From: Termitomyces sp. T153
Taxonomy: Eukaryota; Basidiomycota; Agaricomycetes; Agaricales; Lyophyllaceae
Reading direction: 5' to 3'
DNA: 64,000 nucleotides
NCBI GenBank assembly: GCA_018296165.2
Contig: JACKQL020000006.1
Span: 1-64,000 of the forward strand
In this document: positions 48,084 to 58,038 of the stretch, in pieces
Layout: every line of letters begins with the position of its first letter
How positions within the stretch are numbered: position 1 is the stretch's first letter
The notes under the pieces: generated by a model
Seen by the model: the letters and a program-made list of their open reading frames with translations, nothing else
Told to the model about the DNA's origin: nothing
Databases searched by the model: none
Program-made: the position numbers and the translations under genes

Positions 48084-49500
48084 GACATGTGCAACCATTG
48101 TGACTCTTCAGACCAATTTGACCAACCAGATGATTGTGGGTAGCTTGTGGTAATGGTTTAGTACAGATGTCAGCCAGGTTTCCTGATGAAGGCATATGGT
48201 TTACTTCAATGTTGCCCTCTTGTATCTGCTCACAGATGTAATGATGCCATATATCTATATGTTTGGCATGTGCATGCTCCTTGGTGGACTGCACTAGCAC
48301 TATGGACAAGGTGTTGTCAATGTTCAGTTTTGCTGGGAGATGTTGCTCTAGATTTATCCATGAGGAAATTGTGCATCCAGAGTGCTTGTTGAGAGCCACA
48401 CATCATTGCCATGCATTTGGCTTTGGTGGTGGAAAGAGCAACTGTCTGTTGGCACTTTGAGCTCCATGACCAGCTGCCAGCTATCATGAAGATGTATCCC
48501 AATGTCAAGCATCTAATATCCACATCCCCCTCATAGTCAGCATTGACATATCCTTCTGGCTTTGTTAAGCCTCCCAAGTCCTTTGAGTATATCATCCAGT
48601 AGTCCAGAGTGCCTTTGACATATGCTAGTACATGCAATAGAGATTTATAGTGTGCTGGTCCTGGATTTGCTTGTAAGCATGAGAGTAAGGTTATGGCAAA
48701 CAACAAGTTGGGTTGCATTGCCACTTGGGCCCACATGAGAGCCATGAGTAGCTGGCAGTATAGTTTATCTGGCATGACTCCATGCTCTGCTTTGTTCTTA
48801 GGTGACATGTCACTGGTCAGTACTGTACCTGAGGGTAGCAGAGTGTAGTGAGGGTTGCAATTGGTCATGCTGAAATGTTCAAGGACCCAAATCAGATACA
48901 CTTCTGGCAGAGTGAGATAGCTCAAGTGTGGAGGTCATGGTGTATGGCCATTCTGAGAATAAAAGAAGGCTTGCCCAAGTCTTTTACTTCATATGCTCTT
49001 GCTAACTCTCCCTTGGCAAGCTGTGCTCCCTTCTTTGTTGACAATAGTCCAAATGTGTCATCATTGAAGGTGTTGGTGATTGTTGTTTTATCTCTAGTCT
49101 GTCATGATCTGATGCATGGATCCATTCTTGATCTTAGTATCCTAGATCTGAGTATGTGCCATCCAGGGTCCAATACAAATCAAAGCCACCTTGCATTAAC
49201 CCATATAGTCTGGCCAGCTTACCCTCCCCTCTGGGAAAGCCTGGGGGTAGGCACATATATACCTTGTGTTCCAGTATACTGTTAAGGTAAGCTAATATGA
49301 AATTGACTTGCCATATTTTGAACCCCTCCTGAGCTGCCACCACTGCAGACACCCTGAGACTCTTGAGTCATATTGCTGCCACATAGGTTTCATCAAAATT
49401 CTCCCCTGCAACCCAAGAAAACCCCTTTGCCACCAACTGTGCCTTCCCCCTGATGACCTGTCCTTCAGTGTTGTACATATTTGCATAAACCCATCTGCAC
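48070..49500 (-). mobile_element. Copia element C, left half: RT and RNase H
   Basis: On the minus strand, the RT begins beyond the interrupting element and continues here with CRWVYANMYNTEGQVIRGKA and QLVAKGFSWVAGENFDETY. AAQEGFKIWQVNFILAYLNS and VYMCLPPGFP follow. The RNase H part reads GYVNADYEGDVDIRCLTLGY and SKCQQTVALSTTKAKCMAM and ends at 48070. This is the usual order of Ty1/copia pol. Several catalytic Asp codons are now Asn, and almost all CpG is gone. The 5' part of the same element lies at 58039-59990, across element B. Confidence 0.88.
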
Positions 49501-49505
49501 CCTAT
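49501..49505. other. Target-site duplication of element B, left
   Basis: CCTAT, repeated at 58034-58038. Removing element B and one copy rejoins the copia frame as NIIGCRWVYA, which is the conserved copia sequence, so the insertion point is exact. Confidence 0.92.
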
Positions 49506-50922
49506 TGTCAGGTTCCACTTGTTGCAGCAGGTTGCAAACAGTGGAAGTACAAACTTATTCTGAGATAGGGACAGAGGTTTAGAATCTGGAGTCTCGTATT
49601 CAGTAGATGAGAATACATAAGTTATCTGTCTATACATACCTGGAGTCTCATATTCAGTAGATGAGAATACGAGACGTCCAGGGAGTGAAGAAATAATCTA
49701 CTATCATGTGAGGCAGTTTGATGTCAATGGTGTCATAGAAGGAGGTAGAGTTGTGGCACTACTGGCAATTCTGGTTTTGACACCACTGACCATGGGGGCT
49801 CAGCTACACTAGGCAAGTCCTTACTAGGCAGACATGATTCCCTGCACTGACAACTGGGCATTTGGAGGTGTCCCAAACACTGGGGACTTGTGAGGATAGT
49901 TGGTGGAGATTGATCCAAGCAAGTCTGGGGAGGTCCGGAGGAGTAGAGGACAAGCTGCGGGGAAGGGGGATGAGCTTGGCGGGGTTCAGGCACAAGTCCA
50001 TATGTGAGTATTGTGGGTGTGGAGGAGGCAGAGGCTATGCAAGTGATGGAAGTGAAGCCAGAGTTTGATGGGGGATCAATGGAAGTTGATAGAGTTTGGA
50101 GCCAAGCATGTAGCAAGGTCTGGAGTTGGTTAAAGAGTGTCTGGGATTCATAATTGTAATTGTGGGGTTTGCAAAGGCATTAAGGTTGGGAAAGATAGGA
50201 ACACAATGGACGGGATGGATCAAACAAGATGAGACAGAGTCAAACAAAATGAGATGGAGTTGAGACAAGATGGAGATGAGAATGAGAATAGATTCAGGTG
50301 GAGATACAAAACAATAATGAAAACAATAACAGAATAGAGACAAGACAAGACTGGGAGACTGAGAGTAAAAAAAAGGAGACACAGAACACAAAACACAAAA
50401 GAGAAACAATCAGACCACAGGTAACATTAAGCAATATCAAGACTAGAGTATGAAGAGCTACTCTATATCTTATATACTGACTACTGGAGAGCTCTGGGGA
50501 ATGTCAGCTGTGGTGGCAGGGCTTGGCGGAGCTCGATAGAGTCAATGGGTGTTGGTTACAATCAGAGGGTGGGCTGCATTGATATGTTGATGGGACCAAT
50601 TGGTGATGCAGGCCATTCTGAGGTTGTTGTGATACTCCAAAGTAAGTCAGAGGAACCAGGGTGTCGCGTTGATGATGTGTAACGGGGTCAGGTACAGTGG
50701 GGGAATGGTCCCAGGAGCTCAGGAGATCCAGGGGAAGTGTTGCTGACTGCAGGGAAGATGTCGGAGTTGGCCAGGGGGCTGTCAGAGTTAGCCAAGGATG
50801 CATTGGAGTTAGCCAGAGTAGGTGCAAAGCACTGTGGAAGTTTGGTGAGGCATTGGGGGAGGTTCTGGAGGGGTGGGGGGTCATTGGGCAATGTGCAGGG
50901 GTCCAGGGAACAGGTCATGACA
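49506..50922 (-). repeat. 3' LTR of element B, interrupted
   Basis: Its first 14 bp lie at 49506-49519. A 263-bp insert plus a duplicated 5 bp follow, and the rest of the LTR runs from 49788 to 50922. A TATA-like box and the AGTCTTGATATT R start lie around 50437-50480 on the minus strand. Confidence 0.88.
49520..49782. mobile_element. Solo LTR inserted in the LTR of element B
   Basis: 263 bp starting TGTTGCAG and ending TTTTGACA (TG..CA), flanked on both sides by CCACT (49515-49519 and 49783-49787). It holds two copies of a 26-bp unit around GTATTCAGTAGATGAGAATA. No coding sequence is present. Its family is unknown; the small size fits a copia-type LTR. It is the youngest insertion of the nest. 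Confidence 0.85.
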
Positions 50923-50937
50923 TCACCCCCCCTTTCA
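50923..50937 (-). other. Polypurine tract of element B
   Basis: GAAAGGGGGGGTGA on the minus strand, directly next to the 3' LTR, as in element A. Confidence 0.75.
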
Positions 50938-51599
50938 ATGTTGAGACTCTCAAGACACAGGGTGCAGGTCAGGGATCAGTGGGGGCATGGAAGTCAAGTC
51001 AAGTAATATTGATCAATCTGCAGCAAATCATGGCAGCATGGGAGGTGAAGTTGAAGCATGGTTGCCACTTTGTCAGGGGGTTCTTACCAATCAATTAAAA
51101 GACTTGGACATATGCCAGGGTTCCCTCAAAAATTTCTTCCATATCCTCCTCCAATCACTCAGCTCCATGGTTTTCTGATGCAGACAAGGTGGTGGTGTAT
51201 GACAGCAAGGGGGAGGAGTTTGAGCACTGGCATCAGGTCAGTGCCATGTACAGGGGTCATAAGTAGTGTCTACTTGTTTTTTTGGAGTAATTGACAGAGC
51301 TTTGCAGGGTGGGTCGCAACAGTGTTGGGCTCTTCTGGAGGCTCTACTCAAGAGAGGGGCTCAGGATGGACTAGAGTTTGTCCCATGGAGTCGAGTTTGG
51401 CGGTGGAGGGTGGGGAGGAATTCCGCAGGTGCAGCAAGTTCTACAGGCAGAGGTGACAGCAGAGGAGTTCATGAGGGCATTGGCACAGGCTTGGGGCCCC
51501 CCAATGCTGGAGTGGTGTTTGAACCAAGCCCCAGTAGTTTTCAAGCCCTTTTGGTCATGTTTACTGACCATTTGGTTAGTGTACCCTTTGTGCTTGGCA

Positions 51600-52750
51600 G
51601 GGTGAGCTGTGCAAATTCAATGGGCCCTCCACAGGCTCATGATGTGACACCTCTGTGTGCCTTCCATGCCACACAAGGCACAAAAAGTGGTTGATTTCAT
51701 TGGAGTGGCAGGCAGTGTGCATTGCTACAGAGCAGGGGTGGGATGAGGGTTGGGTGCAGGGGCAACTGGGCAAGGTGCAGAAGGCCAGGGTGTCAGGGGA
51801 GGGGGGTGCAGGGCAATCTGCAGGGAAGGTGGGACCTCTGTGGGGTGGGTGGAGGGAGGGGGCACTGGCAGCAGTGGATAAGGGGAAACAGAGGGCCTCC
51901 CCACTGTTGGAGGTGGGGCCCAGCAAGAGGCTGTGGGGACACAAGTCGATGGTGGGGCCTCCAGAGCCTCACTTTTACTCTCTTACCTCAGGCACACTAT
52001 TGGAACAGGCTTCAAGTTCCCCAGAGCCCCCGTCTTCAATCACAGAGGTTTTTCTACATCGGCAGGTGGAGGCTTTGATGATGGCATTGACAGCATGAGA
52101 GGGGGAGCTCTGACAGGTAAGGGAGGATCTGGATGTGGCACAGAGGGAGAAGGAGGCACTACAGTGGGAGTGGGACACCTCGATGTGAGTGGCAACAGAG
52201 CAGGCATTGGAGGTGCAGGGTTTGTGGGAGTGTCTGACACAGCAGGAGGTACAACCCATGGAGGTGGCAGAGGGGCAGCATGTGGCGTCAGAGGGTGGTT
52301 CATTGTGGGTGGAGCTGGAGGCAGCAGAGTGGAGGGAGGATTGGTTGGCTAGTGAGGCTGCCTCAGGCTATGCAGGGGTCCTTTATAAGTATCTCCCCAG
52401 TTCTCCATTCTGTTGCTAACGAATTGTTTTTGGTTAGGCTAGGTGCAGGAGCACCGAGTTCTCCTAGACAGTGCCTCCATGGCACTGGCATCAATCCAAG
52501 ACAGGTTGACGCAGATGTCTATGAATCACCCTCCAGAGCTTCAGCAGGGGATGGCGAGGATGGGGAGGTTGCTAGCAGGGCATTGGTGGTGCAACACAGT
52601 GGCCCTGGGGTCATGGTGGGAGGTGGCAGTGGACATGGGGGAGGCCTTGCCAGGGTTGGTGGAGGTTCTAGTGGTGGTGCGGGCCCAAATGGAGATTGAT
52701 TTGGGGATTGGAAAGGAAGGGAGGAGGTTTCCCAAGGGGGGGAGGGGTTG
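51600..52750 (+). CDS. Antisense accessory ORF of element B
   Basis: Plus-strand coding signal against the direction of the element. Overlapping frames give ITEVFLHRQVEALMMALTA, then in the next frame VREDLDVAQREKEALQWEWD, ATEQALEVQGLWECLTQQEV, and further on MNHPPELQQGMARMGRLLAG and EVAVDMGEALPGLVE. Frame changes show decay, but the same order of blocks occurs in element A. The product would be a mostly helical, Glu/Gln-rich coiled coil. No domain of known function is seen. Its keeping in two elements of different age suggests it once mattered to the element. Confidence 0.55.
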
Positions 52751-52899
52751 AGGGAGCAGTTGGACTCCATCCTCTTGTTGCTCTGCACCCTGTTGCCTAC
52801 CCCCTTTTGGTTGTATTATATTGTTGTTAATGCAATTCTGGTCAATGCTTCTGGGCACATGTGGTGAGCTTTAGTTTGTGTGAGGGTAAGTAAAAACAT

Positions 52900-55800
52900 G
52901 CAGGGGTGCGGGTGGGAGTTGAATCCCTAGTAAGTCTAGAGGTGGGGGTTAAGCCCATTGTTTGCTGTCTGTGTTGGCTAGTCCCAGGGTCATTGTGGGA
53001 CTTGGTGGAGTATTGTGGGAGGGAGTTCCAAGGCTCAATGGGGTGTTGGGAGTCCTCTTACAGGGTTCCGTCACATTTTGGAGTATTGACAGCAGCATTG
53101 TTGGGCTTGGCCCTCAGGGTTTCAGACCAAAGTTGTAGGAGTTGTCCTCTGTCTACGGTGGGGTCAAGCATTGTGCTGGTTAGGAGGGGCAGACCTCTGA
53201 ATCTTTGAAGTGTGCTTGATGGTGGCTGGAGGTTTTGTTTTTTCTATTGGTGTGGCTTGCAGAGGGGCAGAGGCCTTCTGGTGGTTTGACCCTTATGCCA
53301 ACATGGGTGGTGGAGGTGTCAGAGGTCCTTCTTGACAATAGTGGGGGTGGTGGAGTGAAGACCCTTATACCAACACAGCTGGTGGAGATGGCAGAGGTCT
53401 CTTTGGATGGTGGTGAGGGTGGCAGGGTGAAGTTTGTCCTTAGAGGTGGGGCCAGTCAGAGGCAGAAGTCCTTGGTGGCATAGAGGCATGGTCCCAGTGT
53501 GAGGTGGTCCTTGTAATAGTTTGTTGGGGGACTGTTCCATGGGCCAGCTATGCTGTGAGTTGGATTAGTGTGGGTGCAGAAGTACTCCCTTAGGATAGGT
53601 GTTGCCATCCTTTGGTTGTTGGTGTCTGGGCTTTGTGTTTTAGTGGGTTTGCACATGGTGGGAGTTTGTCAAGCTCCAGAGTATTGTATTTTGTTGGAGG
53701 TGTACTGAGTTTGGGCCTTGCTGTGCTTCAGAGTGTTGGCTCTAGTCGAGGTTGTGCTCCAGAGTATTGTGTTTAGAGATGGGTGTGCTTGGGTGGTGTT
53801 TTGGTGTGCTCTGGAGTGTTGTTGATGAGGGGGCAGGGTTCAGGGTGGCCAGTCTCAATGAGTTTCTTCTGGTCCAGAGTTGAGGTTTGTGAGTTCCAGG
53901 CCATTTACACAACCTTGCTCTCTGTTCCTGGCCAAGAGTAACTCTGGACGGTTAGAGAAGTCTTACATAGTTCTGTCATTCTCTAGAACTTGAGGTCCTG
54001 CCTGGGTTGAATTGGTGGAGGCCTCCTTTTGGCAGAGGCAGTGCAGGGTTCAGTTGGTGACTGTCTCATCCTAGTGGAGGTGCTCCAGGGTGAGGGGGAG
54101 TTTGGGGGCTGTTGTCCTATGGGTTATTCCTCTTGGGGTAGGTGGTTCTTTTGGTGGAGCTGTGTCAGGGGACCATATTGAGGGCCTAAGGGTTACTGGT
54201 TTGTTGGCAGAGTGTGTGGGGCCAGTGGTACAAAGGCAGTGTGGGGGTTGGTGGTCTTTCATCCCTTCCCAGGGCAGAGCCAGTAACAGGGTGGTGTGAG
54301 GGTTGGTGGAGTGTTGGCCTCACTGGCAGAGCTCTTTTATGCTTGGTGAGTTAGGGCAGGGTTAGTTCGGAGTGAGCTTGGGGCCTCAGGCAGCAGTTTT
54401 TGTCCTTTTCCAGGGCAGAGCTAGCAGCAGAAGTGGTGGAGGGTCAGAAAAGTGTTGACTTCACTGGCACAGCTCTCTTGGTTTTGGTGGGACGGGGCAG
54501 GATTGGTCTGCGCAGGTTCAGGGTATCATTTCTTTCTCCCAGAGTGGGAGTTAGCAGTGCAGGGTTGTGGGGTGAGGGTAGCCCAGTGGGTGGTTCGTCA
54601 ATAGAGTTGATTCCAGAGGTGATGCAGGGGGAAAAGGGGGTCTGGGGAGCATTTGGTCAGTCCATTGTTTCCATTGTATGAACCAGGGGTCCGGAGTCAA
54701 ATGTGGGGATTGGGTTTGGTTCTTAACTTGTTAGTGGGGCTGTGTCAGAGGTGATGTGAGTTGAAGGGGAGGCTCCAGAGTTGGGTTTTCCTCTTTGTTC
54801 AGTCAGTGCAACAAGCAGATGTTTAACAGACGTTACTACTGAGTCACAGAGTTGTTGCATATAGTGGTGGCTCCCAGAGTCACGTTTGGATGTAGGAAGC
54901 ATGTCTGGCTGCCTTCTGAGGCTTTGGTGATTCTAGCCATTGTCCCTTTGTGCAAAGTCTTTTGCTGCATTGGGGGAGATGGTTGTTTACAATCATTGGA
55001 GGGTGGCGGGAAGTTGGTCACAGGGGGACATCAATCTGGGACTTCAAGGGGGTTCCTGGCGGGGTTAGGGTAGTCTTTCCTTTGTGCTCTGGAGCAGTCC
55101 AGAGGTCACTATGAATGGGGGTGGGGTAGGTCTTGGCACTGTAGGGCGATCAACTAAGTTTCTGATCAGGGAAAAGGTGCCGCTTCTTTAGAGGGCATCA
55201 TTGGTTCCTTGATTGTCAGGGCAGAGTCAGAGGGGCCACCTCATCATTCTGGGTGTCTGGATCAATCTCCATCAGCATGGTTAGATTTTGCTGGGGGTGT
55301 TGTGGAATTCGGGGGAAAACTACTTGAGGGGTCCCAGAGTTTATTCTCTTGTTGGGGAAGTGTTTTGTTGGAGAAGGGGAGCGGTATGGTGGCAGGTCTG
55401 GGGCTCCATGGGCAGGTTGCAGTGTGTGATGCCCTTGCTAGTGGGGTGGCACTTTCTTCAATGTCGAGTTGTTGTTGGGGGGTTGCAGCATCCTTCTGAT
55501 GTCAATTCAAGATGGGTAGCAACAGGGGAAAAACTAATTGCTTCTTATAGGAGGCATCAGCAATTTTAGGGCACTCTGGAGAAACTACTTCATATGGGGT
55601 TTGTTTCTGAGTACTCTGGTAGTGTGGTCCTGGTTCAATAGATGTCTCCCAGTGTACGGGTGGGGTTTTGCAGAGTTGTTATCTAGTGATCTGTGATTGC
55701 AGGGTGAGTGCTGCAGGGCATCGTCATTTGGGTTGGCATTGTAGGTCCCCTGGGTTGGATGTTGGAGTTGGGGTGGGGGCCCTGGAGTTGCATTGCCATG

Positions 55801-56870
55801 GTCTGGAGTTGCATGGGGGGCTTTGGAGTGGCTCAGAGGAGTTGGTCAGAGCAGCCTTGACCTGGCATGGCATTATTTGAGCCATCAAGCTTGCTCAAGT
55901 TGCTTAGCGGGCAAGCCCTCCGGGGACATTGGAGCATATGTTCTTTATTGTTGGGGGTTTTTGGAGCTTGAGAGGGTTGATTGATGGTTTCAGGGATGAT
56001 GGTGGGGCTTCCCCCTCCCTTATATGAACATGTCAGTGAGTTCAGAGTACTCTGGGGAACTACTTCATGTGGGATCCTCTTTTCCCTATAGTTCATTCTG
56101 ACAGGGCGATTCTGATGCTGGAGTTGGGCATAGCATTGGTCTTGAGATCTTGCTCTGTTGTTGGTGGGGTTACTGGCTTGAGCTTGATTCTGATGATGGC
56201 AGAGCTAGTGTGGGAGGGTGGAATTTCTTGGGGGTGGGTGCAGGTGAGAGTCAGATGGTCTGCTGGCATGGTAGTGGGGTTCTGCTACTGGGTTACAATG
56301 CTGTTGGGGACTCACTGGGTTTGTCCTGATAGCTTGCAGAGTTGCTTGTGGGTTGGTGGATCCAAAGGCGGGCTTCAGAAAAGCACATTCTCAGTGATCT
56401 CATCATTGTTCTGGCGGGGTTGGCAATCTTCTTCATGCAATGAGTGATTTTTTGTGGTGGGTTTGTGTTATTGTTGTTGGAGGGGTGGGGGTGCAGTGCC
56501 AGAGAAGTTTGTTGATCATTGGGTCAAATTATTGCTGGGGTTTAGCGTGCTGCTTTTGGTGATGTTGGGGTTGACCTTCATGGGGAAGCAGAGCTGGCAG
56601 AGAGGGTGGGGGAAGGGTGGGAGGTGGTCTGCAGGAGTGGTGTAGGGTTGGGCATGGGTGGGGAGGGTGTCCATGGAGAGAGCCATTGTATGGGTGTAAC
56701 CAGAGCAGAAGGGATGTTTGGTGTCAGGTCTGCAACTCAATGTGCCTTGGCAAATTGGGCAGGGCCATATGAATCATAAGGGTTTTCAGGCGTGGGTCAA
56801 CCATAGACATTGGAAGTGTTTGGTGAACATGTGTGCGGAGCTAGCGCAGACATCATGAACAAGGTAAGAT
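52900..56870. other. Element B interior without clear genes
   Basis: About 4 kb of G/T-rich plus strand with only short frames. On the minus strand there are faint gag-protease traces near 56.7 kb (SMDTLPTHAQPYTTPADHL) and a degenerate RT start near 56.05 kb. No complete domain is present. Confidence 0.5.
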
Positions 56871-56871
56871 A

Positions 56872-56885
56872 TAGTCTTGATATTA
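56872..56885 (-). other. Self-priming primer-binding site of element B
   Basis: TAATATCAAGACT beside the 5' LTR complements AGTCTTGATATT at 57544-57555 in the same LTR, about 25-30 nt downstream of the TATA box. This is the layout expected of Tf1-type self-priming. Confidence 0.72.
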
Positions 56886-58033
56886 TGTCAGTTTCCACTG
56901 ACCATGGAGGCTCAGCTACACTGGGTGAGTCCTTACTAGGCAGACATGATTCCCTGCACTGACAACTGGGCATTTGGAGGTGTCCCAAACACTGGGGACT
57001 TGTGAGGATAGTTGGTGGAGATTGATCCAAGCAAGTCTGGGGAGGTCCGGAGGAGTAGAGGACAAGCTGCGGGGAAGGGGGATGAGCTTGGCGGGGTTCA
57101 GGCACAAGTCCATATGTGAGTATTGTGGGTGTGGAGGAGGCAGAGGCTATGCAAGTGATGGAAGTGAAGCCAGAGTTTGATGGGGGATCAATGGAAGTTG
57201 ATAGAGTTTGGAGCCAAGCATGTAGCAAGGTCTGGAGTTGGTTAAAGAGTGTCTGGGATTCATAATTGTAATTGTGGGGTTTGCAAAGGCATTAAGGTTG
57301 GGAAAGATAGGAACACAATGGACGGGATGGATCAAACAAGATGAGACAGAGTCAAACAAAATGAGATGGAGTTGAGACAAGATGGAGATGAGAATGAGAA
57401 TAGATTCAGGTGGAGATACAAAACAATAATGAAAACAATAACAGAATAGAGACAAGACAAGACTGGGAGACTGAGAGTAAGAAAACGAGACACAGAACAC
57501 AAAACACAAGAGAGAAACAATCAGACCACAGGTAACATTAAGCAATATCAAGACTAGAGTATGAAGAGCTACTCTATATCTTATATACTGACTACTGGAG
57601 AGCTCTGGGGAATGTCAGCTGTGGTGGCAGGGCTTGGCGGAGCTCGACAGAGTCAATGGGTGTCAGTTACAATCAGAGGGTGGGCCGCATTGATATGTTG
57701 ATGGGATCAATTGGTGATGCAGGCCATTCCGAGGTCATCGTGATACTCCAAAGTAAGTCGGAGGAACCAGGGTGTCGAGTTGATGATGTGTAATGGGGTC
57801 AGGTATGGCAGGGGAATGGTCCCAGGGGCTCAGGAGATCCAGGGGAAGCGTCACTGACTGCAGGGAAGATGTCGGAGTTGGCCAGGGGGCCATCGGAGTT
57901 AGCCAAGGATGCATTGGAGTTAGCCAGAGTAGGTGCGGAGCACTGTGGAAGTTTGGCAAGGCATTGGGGGAGGTTCTGGGGGGGTGGGGCATCATTGGGC
58001 AATGTGTGGGGGTCCAGGGAACAGGTTGTGACA
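56886..58033 (-). repeat. 5' LTR of element B
   Basis: Intact 1148-bp LTR, from TGTCAGTTTCC to ..GGTTGTGACA. It keeps more CpG than the left copy. It contains TATATAAG on the minus strand at 57587-57580, followed by the R start. Confidence 0.9.
57580..57587 (-). promoter_or_regulatory. TATA box of element B
   Basis: TATATAAG on the minus strand of the 5' LTR. The predicted transcript start is near 57556, which places AGTCTTGATATT at the very 5' end of the RNA. Confidence 0.6.
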
Positions 58034-58038
58034 CCTAT

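Larger units (their letters stand above)
49506..58033 (-). mobile_element. Gypsy-type LTR element B, non-autonomous
   Basis: The element runs from the outer LTR start TGTCAGGTTCC to ..GTGACA, with 5-bp target duplications. LTRs are about 1.15 kb and differ at roughly 3% of positions, mostly transitions. The orientation is minus, from the primer-binding site by the right LTR and a polypurine tract (AAAGGGGGGGTGA) by the left. No reverse transcriptase or integrase is seen in the 6-kb interior; only traces such as a degenerate RT start (PHEVVPQSTLNSL) at about 56.05 kb. It may have moved using enzymes of a relative of element A. Confidence 0.85.

Noticed and set aside
49520..49782. The 263-bp insert as the true outer end of element B's LTR
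   Set aside because: It is absent from the right LTR, begins with TG and ends with CA, and is flanked by its own CCACT duplication.
52900..56870. Long G-rich plus-strand frames in the interior of element B as host genes
   Set aside because: They overlap in all frames, have no domain or splice support, and follow base composition.
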